DNA of 64,000 nt from Devosia sp. FJ2-5-3 (GCF_029201545.1 NZ_CP104007.1:2700501-2764500), one strand, 5' to 3'; counted from the first letter of the stretch, positions 34,609 through 44,663 are shown. The notes: a model not told the origin generated them from the letters alone. Numbers and translations are program-made.

Positions 34609-37600
34609 TTATTCCGCCGCTTCCCGAGGAGGTGCGAGTTCCGCTTCCGCCTGGCCCTGGTCGTCCTTCTCGCGCATGTCGAGTTCGACATTGAGGCCGA
34701 GCGACCGGATTTCCTTGACCAGAACGTTGAAGCTTTCCGGGATACCCGCTTCGAAGGTGTCGTCACCGCGCACGATGGCTTCGTAGACCTTGGTACGGCC
34801 AGCCACGTCGTCCGACTTGATGGTGAGCATTTCCTGCAGCGTATAGGCGGCGCCATACGCTTCAAGAGCCCACACTTCCATCTCGCCGAAGCGCTGACCA
34901 CCGAACTGGGCCTTACCACCAAGCGGCTGCTGGGTGACGAGGGAGTACGGACCGATCGAACGCGCGTGGATCTTGTTGTCCACAAGGTGGTCGAGCTTGA
35001 GCATGTAGATGTAGCCGACAGTCACCTGGCGGTCGAACTGCTCACCCGAACGGCCGTCAAAGACGGTCGACTGGCCGGAGGACTTGAGGCCCGCCTTTTC
35101 CAGCATGACCACGATGTCGGCTTCCTTGGCGCCGTCGAACACCGGAGTGGCGATCGGAACACCCTTGGAGAGGTGCTCGCCGAGGCGGACCATGCCGTCA
35201 TCATCGAGATCGGTGATGGCGGTGTCGCCGGCGAAGAGATCCTGGACTTCAAGACGGAGCGGCTTGAGATCGCCCGACTTCTGATAGGCCCGGAGCATCT
35301 TGTCGATCTTCTTGCCCATGCCGGCGCAAGCCCAACCCAGATGGGTCTCGAGGATCTGACCCACGTTCATGCGCGAAGGCACGCCGAGCGGGTTCAGCAC
35401 GATATCCACCGAGGTACCGTCTTCAAGATAGGGCATGTCTTCGACCGGAACGATGCGCGAAACCACGCCCTTGTTCCCGTGACGACCGGCCATCTTGTCG
35501 CCCGGCTGGATCTTGCGCTTGGTTGCGATGAAGACCTTGACCATCTTCATCACGCCCGGAGGCAGTTCGTCACCGCGCTGGAGCTTGTCGACCTTGTCGA
35601 TGAAGCGCTGCTCGAGCAGACGACGGCTCTCTTCATACTGAGCATGAAGAGCTTCCATCTCGGTCATGACCTTGTCGTCATCGACCGCAAACTGCCACCA
35701 CTTCGAACGCGGCTGCGCTTCGAAGATGGAATCGTTGAGCTTGGTGCCCACAACATAGCCCTTCGGACCCGCGGTCGCGGCCTTGCCGAACAGCATTTCC
35801 TTGAGACGGGCATAGACGTTACGGTCGAGGATCGACTGTTCGTCGTCACGGTCCTTGGCGAGGCGTTCGATTTCCTCGCGCTCGATGGCCATGGCGCGCT
35901 CGTCCTTATCGATGCCGTGGCGGTTGAACACGCGCACTTCAACGACAGTACCAGCATCGCCCGGCGGAACGCGGAGCGAGGTATCGCGAACGTCAGAGGC
36001 CTTTTCACCGAAGATGGCGCGGAGGAGCTTTTCTTCCGGCGTCATCGGGCTTTCGCCCTTCGGGGTGATCTTGCCGACCAGGATGTCGCCCGGCTGAACT
36101 TCAGCACCGATGTGAACGATACCGGCTTCGTCGAGGTTCTTCAGCGCTTCTTCCGAAACGTTCGGAATGTCGCGCGTGATTTCTTCCGGACCAAGCTTGG
36201 TGTCGCGGGCCATGACTTCATATTCCTCGATGTGGATCGAGGTGAAGACGTCCTGCATCGCGATCTTCTCGGAGAGCAGGATGGAGTCTTCGAAGTTGTA
36301 GCCGTTCCAGGGCATGAAGGCGACGAGCACGTTGCGGCCGAGAGCCAGATCGCCCAGTTCGGTCGAGGGACCGTCGGCGATGATGTCGCCCTGGTTGACA
36401 TGGTCACCCACCACGACCAGCGGACGCTGGTTGATGCAGGTCGACTGGTTCGAGCGCTGGAACTTCATCAGATTGTAGATGTCGACGCCCGACTTCGACG
36501 CATCGGTTTCTTCCGTTGCGCGAATAACGATACGGGTCGCGTCCACCTGGTCCACCACGCCCTTGCGCTTGGCCACGATGGCGGCGCCGGAGTCACGGGC
36601 CACGATGGGCTCCATGCCGGTACCGACGAACGGGGCTTCGGCGCGCAGAAGCGGCACGGCCTGACGCTGCATGTTCGAGCCCATGAGAGCGCGGTTGGCG
36701 TCGTCGTTTTCGAGGAACGGGATCAGCGAGGCGGCGACGGACACCATCTGCTTGGGGGAAACGTCCATCAGGTCGACGTTTTCCTTGGGCGTCAGACCGT
36801 TGTCGCCGGCGTGGCGCGCCACAACCAGGTCGTGCACCAGGGTGCCGTCCTTGTTGATCTCGACGTTGGCCTGGGCGACGTAGTGCTTGGCCTCTTCCAT
36901 GGCGGAGAGGTAGACGACGTCGTCCGTGACCTTGCCATCGACGATCTTGCGGTACGGGGTCTCGATGAAGCCGTACTTGTTGACGCGGGCGAAGGTCGAG
37001 AGCGAGTTGATCAGGCCGATGTTCGGGCCTTCCGGCGTCTCGATCGGGCAGATACGGCCATAATGGGTCGGATGCACGTCGCGGACTTCAAAGCCAGCGC
37101 GCTCACGGGTGAGACCGCCCGGTCCAAGTGCCGAAAGACGGCGCTTGTGGGTGATTTCGGAGAGCGGGTTGGTCTGGTCCATGAACTGTGACAGCTGGGA
37201 CGAGCCGAAGAACTCGCGCACAGCGGCGGCAGCCGGCTTGGCGTTGATCAGGTCCTGCGGCATGACCGTGTCGATTTCGACCGAGCTCATGCGCTCCTTG
37301 ATGGCGCGTTCCATGCGGAGCAGGCCAAGACGATAGGAGTTTTCCATGAGTTCGCCGACGGAGCGAACACGACGGTTGCCGAGATTGTCGATGTCGTCGA
37401 TTTCGCCGCGGCCATCGCGCAGGTCGACCAGGGTGCGGACGACTTCAACGATGTCTTCCTTGCGCAGGGTGCGCATGGTGTCGGGAGCATCGAGCTCGAG
37501 ACGCATGTTCATCTTGACGCGACCAACGGCCGACAGGTCATAGCGCTCGCTGTCGAAGAACAGCGACTGGAACATGGCTTCGGCGGTATCGACGGTCGGC

Positions 37601-38748
37601 GGCTCACCCGGGCGCATGACGCGGTAGATGTCGAACAGCGCGTCTTCACGCGACTCGTTCTTGTCCACGGCCAGCGTGTTGCGGATGTAGGCCCCGATGG
37701 TGATGTGGTCGATGTCGAGGATCGGCAGCTCGTCAAAGCCCATGTCGAGCAGCTTGGTGAGCAGCTTTTCGTCAAGCTCGTCACCAGCCTCGGCATAGAT
37801 CTCGCCGGTCTTGAGGTTGACGATGTCCTGGGCGATGTAGGTGCCGTAGAGGTCCTCATCGACTGCCAGCAGGTGCGTCAGACCGCCTTCGGCCAGCTTC
37901 TTGGCCTGACGGGCCGAGAGCTTCTTGCCGGCTTCGTGCACGACGTCGCCAGTGGTGGCATCGATAAGATCATGGCTGGGCTTTGCACCCTTCCACTTTT
38001 CGGCATCGTAGGGAACGCGCCAGCCCTTCTCGATCTTCTCGTAGTCGAGCGTGGTGTAATAGGTGGCGAGGATTTCCTCGGCATCCATGCCCAGCGCCTT
38101 GAGCAGCGAGGTGACCGGGATCTTGCGGCGACGGTCGATACGCGCAAAGACGATGTCCTTGGCGTCAAACTCGATATCGAGCCAGGACCCGCGATAGGGA
38201 ATGATGCGGCCGGCAAAGAGCAGCTTGCCCGAAGAGTGGGTCTTGCCCTTGTCGTGATCGAAGAACACGCCCGGCGAACGGTGCATCTGGGAGACGATGA
38301 CGCGCTCGGTGCCGTTGACGATGAAGGTGCCGTTCGACGTCATGAAGGGCATGTCGCCCATATAGACGTCCTGCTCCTTGATGTCCTTGACGGACTTGGC
38401 GCCGGTTTCCTCGTCCACTTCGAACACGATCAGCCGCAACGTCACCTTGAGCGGGGCAGCGAACGTGATGTCGCGCGCACGGCACTCGTCGATGTCGTAT
38501 TTGGGCTGCTCGAATTCGTAGCGCACGAACTCAAGGCTGGCAGTGTTGGAAAAGTCAGTGATCGGGAAGACCGAACGGAATACGGACTGAAGCCCCTCAT
38601 CGCCACGACCGCCCTTGGGCTCGTTGACCATGAGGAACTGATCGTAGGAAGCCTTTTGGACTTCGATCAGATTGGGCATCTCCGTGACTTCGCGGATGGA
38701 GCCGAAGGATTTACGAACCTTGCGGCGGCCGTTGAACGTGGTAGCCAT
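34609..38748 (-). CDS. rpoB: RNA polymerase beta subunit
   Basis: 1379 residues; forms the active-site cleft with RpoC. The rifampicin-binding region (around residues 515-550, [20 protein letters not shown]) is of the sensitive type. Full length and collinear with other alphaproteobacterial RpoB. It is separated from rplL by 318 bases holding an attenuator-like hairpin and is followed by rpoC after 79 bases. Confidence 0.99.
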   Translation of the reverse strand: MATTFNGRRKVRKSFGSIREVTEMPNLIEVQKASYDQFLMVNEPKGGRGDEGLQSVFRSVFPITDFSNTASLEFVRYEFEQPKYDIDECRARDITFAAPLKVTLRLIVFEVDEETGAKSVKDIKEQDVYMGDMPFMTSNGTFIVNGTERVIVSQMHRSPGVFFDHDKGKTHSSGKLLFAGRIIPYRGSWLDIEFDAKDIVFARIDRRRKIPVTSLLKALGMDAEEILATYYTTLDYEKIEKGWRVPYDAEKWKGAKPSHDLIDATTGDVVHEAGKKLSARQAKKLAEGGLTHLLAVDEDLYGTYIAQDIVNLKTGEIYAEAGDELDEKLLTKLLDMGFDELPILDIDHITIGAYIRNTLAVDKNESREDALFDIYRVMRPGEPPTVDTAEAMFQSLFFDSERYDLSAVGRVKMNMRLELDAPDTMRTLRKEDIVEVVRTLVDLRDGRGEIDDIDNLGNRRVRSVGELMENSYRLGLLRMERAIKERMSSVEIDTVMPQDLINAKPAAAAVREFFGSSQLSQFMDQTNPLSEITHKRRLSALGPGGLTRERAGFEVRDVHPTHYGRICPIETPEGPNIGLINSLSTFARVNKYGFIETPYRKIVDGKVTDDVVYLSAMEEAKHYVAQANVEINKDGTLVHDLVVARHAGDNGLTPKENVDLMDVSPKQMVSVAASLIPFLENDDANRALMGSNMQRQAVPLLRAEAPFVGTGMEPIVARDSGAAIVAKRKGVVDQVDATRIVIRATEETDASKSGVDIYNLMKFQRSNQSTCINQRPLVVVGDHVNQGDIIADGPSTELGDLALGRNVLVAFMPWNGYNFEDSILLSEKIAMQDVFTSIHIEEYEVMARDTKLGPEEITRDIPNVSEEALKNLDEAGIVHIGAEVQPGDILVGKITPKGESPMTPEEKLLRAIFGEKASDVRDTSLRVPPGDAGTVVEVRVFNRHGIDKDERAMAIEREEIERLAKDRDDEQSILDRNVYARLKEMLFGKAATAGPKGYVVGTKLNDSIFEAQPRSKWWQFAVDDDKVMTEMEALHAQYEESRRLLEQRFIDKVDKLQRGDELPPGVMKMVKVFIATKRKIQPGDKMAGRHGNKGVVSRIVPVEDMPYLEDGTSVDIVLNPLGVPSRMNVGQILETHLGWACAGMGKKIDKMLRAYQKSGDLKPLRLEVQDLFAGDTAITDLDDDGMVRLGEHLSKGVPIATPVFDGAKEADIVVMLEKAGLKSSGQSTVFDGRSGEQFDRQVTVGYIYMLKLDHLVDNKIHARSIGPYSLVTQQPLGGKAQFGGQRFGEMEVWALEAYGAAYTLQEMLTIKSDDVAGRTKVYEAIVRGDDTFEAGIPESFNVLVKEIRSLGLNVELDMREKDDQGQAEAELAPPREAAE

Positions 38749-39066
38749 GAAAGCTCCTGTTTCTATAGCGATTGTCTCGGAGGCAGATATCCAAAGAGCC
38801 GACTATCAGCCGTCGGATCTCGGGATATATGCCCGGGCAGTTCTGTGCGCCCAGGTCTTGCGACCAACGGGCCGGGATAACCGAAACTACCTCCGCGGAG
38901 GTCACACGGGGTTTTCACCCAGCAGCGGTCATCCAATTCTTCTCAATTTCAATGGGGACGCCAGTGACCCATCCAATCGGTCACGGCGAATCGCTTCGTT
39001 CAGAAACGACAAAAGCGAAATGGCACATAAGGCGCCATTTCGCGTTTTTCAAGGCAAAAGTCGAAA
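38749..39066 (-). other. Leader between rplL and rpoB
   Basis: 318 bases without a gene. It holds the hairpin at 39011-39043 near rplL; the rest shows no ORF and no clear promoter by eye. Such spacers serve in other proteobacteria to lower rpoBC expression relative to L7/L12. Confidence 0.6.
39011..39043 (-). terminator. Attenuator-like hairpin after rplL
   Basis: Perfect 10-bp stem GCGAAATGGC (39015-39024) / GCCATTTCGC (39034-39043), followed on the minus strand by TTTTG. A partial terminator between rplL and rpoB is well known in enterobacteria; this has the same position and form. Confidence 0.75.
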
Positions 39067-39438
39067 TTACTTGAGTTCGACCTTGGCGCCGGCGTCTTCC
39101 AGCTTCTTCTTGATGTCTTCAGCTTCAGCCTTCGAGATGCCTTCCTTGAGGGCCTTCGGAGCGCCTTCAACGAGAGCCTTGGCTTCGCCGAGGCCCAGGC
39201 CGGTCAGGGCACGGACTTCCTTGATGACGTTGATCTTGTTGTCGCCGAAGGAGGCGAGGATCACGTCAAATTCAGTCTTTTCTTCAGCGGCGGCAGCAGG
39301 TGCGCCGGCAGCGGCTGCAACAGCAACCGGAGCAGCGGCGGAAACGCCCCACTTTTCTTCAAGCATCTTGGACAGCTCGGAAGCTTCCAGAACGGTCAGT
39401 GCGGACAGGTCGTCTACGATTTTGGCGAGATCGGCCAT
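39067..39438 (-). CDS. rplL: 50S ribosomal protein L7/L12
   Basis: 123 residues; stalk protein that recruits translation GTPases. N-terminal dimer domain ([17 protein letters not shown]), an Ala/Pro/Gly hinge (about residues 34-52) and the C-terminal domain ([20 protein letters not shown]) are all present. 60 bases after rplJ. Confidence 0.99.
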   Translation of the reverse strand: MADLAKIVDDLSALTVLEASELSKMLEEKWGVSAAAPVAVAAAAGAPAAAAEEKTEFDVILASFGDNKINVIKEVRALTGLGLGEAKALVEGAPKALKEGISKAEAEDIKKKLEDAGAKVELK

Positions 39439-39498
39439 TTGATAAATCTCTCTTTTAAGGTGTTCAGTTCAAACCGGCCCCGAGATGGGACCATGGGA

Positions 39499-40020
39499 TT
39501 ACGCTGCTTCGTTGCTCTTTTCCGCATGAGCGGCCAACACGCGCGCGATACCACCAGCCGGTGCGACGATGACGGACGCGATACGCGTTGCGGGCTGCTT
39601 GAGCATCCCGGCGAGCGTGGCGCGCAGTTCATCGAGCGAGGGCATGGTCGACAACGCCTTGACGCTATTGGCGTCGAGCGCGGTCTTGCCCATTGCGCCG
39701 CCGAGAACGACATATTTGGCGTTCTTGTCAGCGAATTTCTGCGCGATCTTCGGCGCAGTCATGGGGTCGTCCGCGTAGGCGATGACGATCGGACCGATAA
39801 ACAGGTCCGAAATGTCCGCGTGATCGGTTTCTTTAAGAGCAAGCTTGGCAAGACGGTTTTTAGCGACCTTGACGTAGCCACCTGCAGCCTTCACCTCACG
39901 GCGAAGCGACTCCAGATTGGCCACGGTCAGACCGGTATTCTGCGCAAGGACGATCGATCCAGCGCCCGCGAGGGCTGACTGAAGCGATGCGACAAGCTCA
40001 CGCTTTTCCGCTCTTTCCAC
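39499..40020 (-). CDS. rplJ: 50S ribosomal protein L10
   Basis: 173 residues from a GTG at 40020 (first residues VERAEKRELV). GGAG seven bases upstream supports this start; an in-frame ATG at 40035 overlaps that site and is rejected. L10 anchors the L7/L12 stalk and in many bacteria represses its own operon by binding the leader, which here is 310 bases long. The N-terminal domain includes AGSIVLAQNTGLTVANLESLR. Confidence 0.96.
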   Translation of the reverse strand: MERAEKRELVASLQSALAGAGSIVLAQNTGLTVANLESLRREVKAAGGYVKVAKNRLAKLALKETDHADISDLFIGPIVIAYADDPMTAPKIAQKFADKNAKYVVLGGAMGKTALDANSVKALSTMPSLDELRATLAGMLKQPATRIASVIVAPAGGIARVLAAHAEKSNEAA

Positions 40021-40331
40021 TGCTAGTCTCCACATTGAGCCCGGCACAAATCATCCGGGCCATTGCCAATTGCTGCCCTCCGATCTCCCCGAAGGGAGGA
40101 GAGGGACAACGGTTACATGCCTGTCAACCGTGATGCCCGCGAAGGGCAACTGGCCTGGTTCGAACCGAGACACCCTGCCCTGGCGGACAGGAAATCCTGG
40201 TCTTCACCCCATCTATGCTGGCGCCTTGCAGCTTTAAGCCAACCCAGATTGATTGGCACCGGCAGTCTCGGACAGGACTTCTGCCCTTCTTGCGAAGAGC
40301 ATACCGGGCGGCGAACCGCCCGGAATTCTAG
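40021..40331 (-). promoter_or_regulatory. rplJ leader region
   Basis: 311 bases between rplA and rplJ without a gene. By family knowledge this is where L10 leader RNA lies, but I could not place the conserved kink-turn with confidence. A perfect hairpin immediately follows rplA (40304-40323), and a short palindrome (CTCCCCGAAGGGAG) occurs near 40089. Confidence 0.45.
40304..40323 (-). promoter_or_regulatory. Stable hairpin directly after rplA
   Basis: Perfect 8-bp stem CCGGGCGG / CCGCCCGG with a four-base loop that reads TTCG on the minus strand. No T-run follows, so it is a stability or processing element, or part of the L10 leader, not a plain terminator. Confidence 0.6.
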
Positions 40332-41024
40332 TTAGATGGCCGAAGCCGGCTCAACATGGACGCCAGGGCCCATGGTCGAGGAAACGGCGACCTTCTTGAC
40401 GTAGGTGCCCTTGGCGCCAGCAGGCTTGGACTTCACGACGGCGTCGGTGAAGGCCTTGATGTTCTGCAGCAGAGCTTCCTCGGAGAAGGAGACCTTGCCG
40501 ATACCGGCATGGATGATACCAGCCTTCTCGACGCGGTACTCGACAGCGCCACCCTTGGCAGCGCCGACAGCACCCTTGACGTCCATGGTCACGGTGCCAA
40601 CCTTCGGGTTCGGCATCAAATTGCGCGGGCCGAGGATCTTACCGAGACGACCAACGAGCGGCATCATGTCCGGAGTGGCAATGCAACGATCGAAATCGAT
40701 CTTGCCGCCCTGGATGATTTCCAGCAGGTCTTCGGCGCCGACGATGTCTGCACCGGCTTCCTTGGCTTCGTCGGCCTTGGCGCCACGGGCGAACACGGCG
40801 ACGCGAACGGTCTTGCCGGTGCCGTTGGGCAGGCTGACAACGCCGCGGACCATCTGGTCGGCGTGACGCGGGTCAACGCCCAGGTTCATCGCGATCTCGA
40901 TGGTCTCGTCGAACTTGGCCGAAGCGCGCGACTTTACCATCTTCACAGCTTCTTCGAGCTTGTAGAGCTTGTTGCGGTCGATGCCTTCGCGGCCGGCGGC
41001 AACCTTCTTTGCGATCTTTGCCAT
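40332..41024 (-). CDS. rplA: 50S ribosomal protein L1
   Basis: 230 residues; stalk protein that binds 23S rRNA and, in several bacteria, its own mRNA. Contains [20 protein letters not shown] and the conserved [18 protein letters not shown]. Five bases after rplK. Confidence 0.98.
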   Translation of the reverse strand: MAKIAKKVAAGREGIDRNKLYKLEEAVKMVKSRASAKFDETIEIAMNLGVDPRHADQMVRGVVSLPNGTGKTVRVAVFARGAKADEAKEAGADIVGAEDLLEIIQGGKIDFDRCIATPDMMPLVGRLGKILGPRNLMPNPKVGTVTMDVKGAVGAAKGGAVEYRVEKAGIIHAGIGKVSFSEEALLQNIKAFTDAVVKSKPAGAKGTYVKKVAVSSTMGPGVHVEPASAI

Positions 41025-41029
41025 AGTGA

Positions 41030-41458
41030 TCAGCCCTCGACCTGAATGCCCATGGAACGGGCGGAACCGGCGATCATCGAAATAGCGGCTTCGATGTTGT
41101 CGGCGTTGAGATCCTTCATCTTCTTCTCGGCGATATCACGCAGCTGAGCTGTCGTGATCGTGCCAGCCGATTCCTTGCCCGGAAGCTTGGAGCCGGACTT
41201 GAGGTTGACGGCCTTCTTGATGAAGTAGGTTACCGGCGGCTGCTTCATCGCGAAGGTGAAGCTCTTGTCGGCAAAAGCGGTGATCACGACCGGAATCGGA
41301 GCACCCTTTTCGATCTCCTGCGTGGCCGCATTGAAGGCCTTGCAGAATTCCATGATGTTCAGACCGCGCTGACCGAGGGCCGGGCCGATCGGGGGAGACG
41401 GAGTGGCGGAGCCAGCCGGCACTTGCAGCTTTACGTAGCCAACGATTTTCTTTGCCAT
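41030..41458 (-). CDS. rplK: 50S ribosomal protein L11
   Basis: 142 residues; base of the GTPase centre. [20 protein letters not shown] and [19 protein letters not shown] are typical; the thiostrepton-relevant prolines are in place. A 226-base spacer with three hairpins separates it from nusG. Confidence 0.98.
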   Translation of the reverse strand: MAKKIVGYVKLQVPAGSATPSPPIGPALGQRGLNIMEFCKAFNAATQEIEKGAPIPVVITAFADKSFTFAMKQPPVTYFIKKAVNLKSGSKLPGKESAGTITTAQLRDIAEKKMKDLNADNIEAAISMIAGSARSMGIQVEG

Positions 41459-41599
41459 TTTCTATCCTCTTAGTGCCGAAACCGGCAGTTGAGCCGTGGT
41501 GCGGAGTGAGTAGACGGCTTGGCGACCGCCATCTCCTTCCACGGTTTTCGAGACACCGGAGCGTCTCGGTTTTACGCAGCGGAAGCTACGCTGACGCGA

Positions 41600-41676
41600 T
41601 CTTGGCTGGTGCCAAAACGCTGATGCGATTTTGGCTGTCGCCAAAACGCTGGGAACCATTTTGGCTTGCGCCAAAA
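41600..41676 (-). repeat. Three tandem hairpins in the nusG-rplK spacer
   Basis: Three similar units about 30 bases apart, each an inverted repeat TTTTGGC-N4-GCCAAAA: at 41600-41617 (degenerate, 5-bp core), 41629-41646 (perfect 7 bp) and 41659-41676 (perfect 7 bp). The bases between units are also alike (CGCTGATGCGA, CGCTGGGAACC). It begins a few bases after the nusG stop in the direction of transcription. Confidence 0.8.
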
Positions 41677-41684
41677 GGTTGATA

Positions 41685-42215
41685 TCAGACCTTTTCGACC
41701 TGACCGTATTCGAGCTCCACCGGAGTGGGACGCCCGAAAATCGACACTTCCACCTTGAGGCGGGAGCGCTCTTCGTCGACTTCCTCGACAATGCCATTGA
41801 AGCTGGCAAAGGGGCCGTCGGAAACGCGAACGCTTTCGCCAACCTCGAAGCTGACGGAAGGCTTGGGATGCTCAACGCCTTCCTGCACCTGCTGCAGGAT
41901 CGACATGGCTTCCTTTTCGGAGATCGGCATGGGCTTGTTATCAGCGCCCAGGAAACCGGTCACCTTGGGAGTGTTCTTGATCAGATGGAAAGTCTGATCG
42001 GTAAGATCCATCTTCACCAGAACGTAGCCCGGGAAGAATTTGCGCTCGGTATCGACCTTGCGGCCGCGACGCACTTCCACGACCTTCTCTGTCGGCACGA
42101 TGACGTCGTCGAACAAATGCTCGAGCTTGGTCTGTGCGACCTTTTCCTTGATCGCATCGGCGACCTTGCGCTCGAAATTCGAATACGCCTGAACAATGTA
42201 CCAGCGCTTGGCCAT
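41685..42215 (-). CDS. nusG: Transcription termination/antitermination protein NusG
   Basis: 176 residues; elongation factor linking RNA polymerase to Rho or the ribosome. The N-terminal NGN domain ([32 protein letters not shown]) and the C-terminal KOW domain ([16 protein letters not shown]) are both present. Between secE and rplK as usual. Confidence 0.98.
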   Translation of the reverse strand: MAKRWYIVQAYSNFERKVADAIKEKVAQTKLEHLFDDVIVPTEKVVEVRRGRKVDTERKFFPGYVLVKMDLTDQTFHLIKNTPKVTGFLGADNKPMPISEKEAMSILQQVQEGVEHPKPSVSFEVGESVRVSDGPFASFNGIVEEVDEERSRLKVEVSIFGRPTPVELEYGQVEKV

Positions 42216-42251
42216 GCCGCCTCGCCGCTCCTCGTTAGTCGTGAGATCCGC

Positions 42252-42446
42252 TTAGCGGATCGAAAGCATCAAAGATACCAGCCAGGAAATAATCTGATCC
42301 GCCAAAAGGAAGAACACACTGGCAAAGGCAACGAGCACCAGGACCATGATCGTCGAAATCACGACTTCATTCCGGCCCGGCCAGGTGACCTTGGAGACTT
42401 CCGAGCGAACCTGCTGGAAGAAGGTGATCGGGTTGGTACGAGCCAT
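42252..42446 (-). CDS. secE: Preprotein translocase subunit SecE
   Basis: 64 residues, the short form with a single transmembrane helix (about residues 30-55) after the amphipathic EVSKVTWPGRNEV segment. Starts the secE-nusG operon; a candidate promoter lies about 75 bases upstream. No tRNA-Trp gene precedes it here, unlike in many bacteria; tRNA-Trp is at 48.3 kb. Confidence 0.97.
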   Translation of the reverse strand: MARTNPITFFQQVRSEVSKVTWPGRNEVVISTIMVLVLVAFASVFFLLADQIISWLVSLMLSIR

Positions 42447-42518
42447 AAGCGAATCTGTTCCGGTTATCTTGGTGCAAAACCAAAGGCCGCGCAGGACACC
42501 CGCACGGCTGGAGATGGC

Positions 42519-42547
42519 TATCTAGTGAATCTTAATGCCAATTGCAA
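42519..42547 (-). promoter_or_regulatory. Predicted promoter of secE-nusG
   Basis: TTGCAA (42542-42547) and TAGATA (minus strand, 42519-42524) are 17 bases apart. The -35 is imperfect, but this is the only good housekeeping-type pair between secE and the divergent hypothetical gene. Confidence 0.5.
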
Positions 42548-42704
42548 CATGCAATCTCGTGAGACCAACCACACAGGGCCGATCGGCAAATGCCAGCGCG
42601 GTAATCATATGAGGAGTAATCCAAAAATGTTACTTGCCTAGATGTCACGCATGGCTTTGGATCAAATTGTGACGAAATCGCGGCAGGGGCGGGAGGGCTT
42701 CCCA

Positions 42705-42968
42705 ATGTCGTTCGAAATCAAGTCGTGCCAGATTCTGCATTTCGGACCACATCGGGCGGTGCCTGGGCGTGTGGTGGGCGCCGTGCGGGTCCGAATCCGC
42801 GAAACCTTCATGGGCAATATCACCACTTACTCGCTCGATCTCAAGGTGAAGGCGGATATTGGGACCGTCAGTTCCGAAGCCGTGCGGCAAGCGCTGCTGG
42901 CCCATGCCGCCAGGCAGCTGAACAAGCTCAAGGCCAGGCACCAGCCGGTGTTGACGGCGGCCGAGTAG
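42705..42968 (+). CDS. Small hypothetical protein
   Basis: 87 residues from the ATG at 42705, which has GGGAGGG seven bases upstream; a longer frame starts at 42642. I do not recognise the family. The sequence is mixed alpha/beta in look: MSFEIKSCQILHFGPHRAVP, a strand-rich middle (GRVVGAVRVRIRETF) and an Ala/Leu-rich, probably helical end. No signal peptide or membrane segment. It is divergent from secE and is closed by the hairpin at 43049-43070. Confidence 0.6.
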   Translation: MSFEIKSCQILHFGPHRAVPGRVVGAVRVRIRETFMGNITTYSLDLKVKADIGTVSSEAVRQALLAHAARQLNKLKARHQPVLTAAE

Positions 42969-43048
42969 AATTTGGGGCCGTAAGGGATGAAGTGCCCTGC
43001 CCCAGCGGATCGCTGGCCGGATCGAGATGCGGATGCAGGAAAGAGAAA

Positions 43049-43077
43049 GGGCCACCCTGTTGGGCGGCCCGTTTCTT
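43049..43077. terminator. Intrinsic terminator between the hypothetical gene and the DUF4214 gene
   Basis: Stem GGGCC-A-CCC / GGG-C-GGCCC with one mismatch and a short loop, flanked by an A-rich side (GAGAAA) and GTTTCTTTT. It can work for the plus-strand gene and, less well, for the converging minus-strand gene. Confidence 0.75.
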
Positions 43078-43082
43078 TTGGA

Positions 43083-44090
43083 TCAGACGTACCAGATGCC
43101 GTCTGAAATCTCGGGTGCGGTCTGCGCGCGATTCTCGGCACTGTCCGCGAAGTAGAGCAGCAGATCGCTGCGGTCCATCTGGCCGCTGCTGAGCTTCTGG
43201 TTCCAGAAGTCAAAGCCGCTCTGGTCGAGCTGGCGTCCCAGCGCGTTCTGGTACAGCAGTTCGATGTAGCGGCCGTTGCTGACGGTCTGCGGCGTGCCGT
43301 ACTTGTTGATGAACTCGCTCGAATAGATGAAATCGGCGGCCATGCTGTGCGGGTCCTTGCGGCCGGCGTCGAGCGCCTTGATCCACCAGCCAAGGCCACC
43401 CGCATCCGGGTCGCGGGCGAAGGCCGCCTGGTAAACGCGGAAACCCATGCCGGCATTGCCATCGACGTCGAAGGCACGGACGCCATCGGAGAAGGCCACG
43501 CGTTCGACATTGGCGATATTGGAGTTGATGCCTTCGGCGTTGTTCCAGAACTGCCAGCCTTCGGCAGTCTTGGACTGGCCATAGGTACCACCGCGACCGG
43601 GCATGTAGACGATGTCGAAGCCGCTGCCGCCATCCACATAGGTGCTGCCGCGGGTCAGCGTGATCGTATCGTTGCCGGCGCCTGCGTAGACCTGGTCAGT
43701 GCCCCCACCGGCAGTGATCGAGTCGTCGCCATCATGGCCGGCCAGGCGGTCGTTGCCGCTCGACGCAAAGACGGTGTCGTGGCCCTGCTGGATGGTGCGA
43801 TAGAGGCCGGCATAGTCGCCCCAGCTCACATGCTGGCCAACAGTCCCGCCCCAGAGGGAGAAATTGTCGATGGCGCCTTTTAGCTGTTCGCCCTGGAAAT
43901 ACTGAATCTTGGTGACGGTGCCACCAGTCAAGCGGCCGTCGAAAGAATAGGTGAGGCTATAGCCTTCGATCCGGGTCGTGTCATACCCATTGGTGACGGT
44001 CATCTGGTTGCTGCCCAGGAACGTCGGGCGCCCGGTCCAGGCGACGGGATCGTAAGTGTTGAAACCGGCGTTGGCGGTAATACGGGCCAT
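43083..44090 (-). CDS. RTX-repeat protein with C-terminal DUF4214 domain
   Basis: 335 residues from the ATG at 44090, with GAGGAG eight bases upstream. The middle (about residues 115-180) has hemolysin-type calcium-binding nonapeptides (GNDRLAGHDGDDSITAGGG, GAGNDTI), and residues 190-330 match DUF4214 (VYQAAFARDPDAGGLGWWI, YQNALGRQLDQSGFDFW), found in surface and secreted proteins of Rhizobiales. No N-terminal signal peptide, so type I secretion is the expected route, as for other RTX proteins; no secretion genes lie nearby. Confidence 0.85.
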   Translation of the reverse strand: MARITANAGFNTYDPVAWTGRPTFLGSNQMTVTNGYDTTRIEGYSLTYSFDGRLTGGTVTKIQYFQGEQLKGAIDNFSLWGGTVGQHVSWGDYAGLYRTIQQGHDTVFASSGNDRLAGHDGDDSITAGGGTDQVYAGAGNDTITLTRGSTYVDGGSGFDIVYMPGRGGTYGQSKTAEGWQFWNNAEGINSNIANVERVAFSDGVRAFDVDGNAGMGFRVYQAAFARDPDAGGLGWWIKALDAGRKDPHSMAADFIYSSEFINKYGTPQTVSNGRYIELLYQNALGRQLDQSGFDFWNQKLSSGQMDRSDLLLYFADSAENRAQTAPEISDGIWYV

Positions 44091-44313
44091 TCTCAATTCT
44101 CCTCAGCGGCAGCTGCGATAGGGATTCGCGCTGCATTGTGGTGGGCAAGGTGGTGCGCCATTGCGGACGCACTGTGTCATGGGGTGCGTGAACGCTACAT
44201 GAATGGGCGGTGGCGTCGCGCGTCTGTGCAAAGAAACGGCACCTGTGCGGCTCTGGGCCGGCGACAGGTGCCGTGGAAATAATCGGTCAGAAGCGTGGGT
44301 CCAACACCGGGAA

Positions 44314-44397
44314 TTATCCCAGGAAGCCCATGAACCAGAGTACGAGAATGACGGGGATCGGAATACCGATCAGCCAGAGAAGACCGCCTTTGAACAT
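44314..44397 (-). CDS. 27-residue single-pass membrane peptide
   Basis: Too short for usual gene calling. ATG at 44397 with GGAGG eight bases upstream; the product begins MFKGGLLWLIGIPIP and ends LVLWFMGFLG, one hydrophobic helix. A perfect EcfG-type promoter lies 32 bases upstream of the start codon, which strongly supports a real gene. Similar short Ile/Leu/Pro-rich membrane peptides occur in proteobacteria, with no known function. Likely a general-stress membrane peptide (inference). Confidence 0.75.
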   Translation of the reverse strand: MFKGGLLWLIGIPIPVILVLWFMGFLG

Positions 44398-44428
44398 TTT
44401 TTTGCCTCCAGTTTAGGTGTGAAAACAA

Positions 44429-44453
44429 AACGAGGCGGAGACGCGGAAGTTCC
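44429..44453 (-). promoter_or_regulatory. EcfG-type (general stress) promoter of the 27-residue peptide
   Basis: On the minus strand GGAAC (44449-44453), 16 bases, CGTT (44429-44432). This matches exactly the alphaproteobacterial EcfG consensus GGAAC-N16/17-CGTT and is placed for a start of transcription about 25 bases before the ATG. Confidence 0.8.
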
Positions 44454-44663
44454 CCCGCAAACCGAGATTGAGGCGATGAGGGGATGACGCACGCAGTGAT
44501 TCCGCTGAGCCCAAGTCATTGAGATGGCTAGACCATCGGTTGTGGATCGCCCGGAAGGGCGTCCAGCGGCGCGGTTCGTTGACCGATGGACTCACGGAAG
44601 TTCGCTTGATGCGCCCTCTTGGCGACATCGAGGAACAGCAATGATTTCAATGGGAGAAACTGG

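Noticed and set aside
41600..41676. CRISPR-like array
   Set aside because: Units are short hairpins with nearly constant short spacers; there are only three, with no cas genes. It is listed as a tandem hairpin repeat instead.
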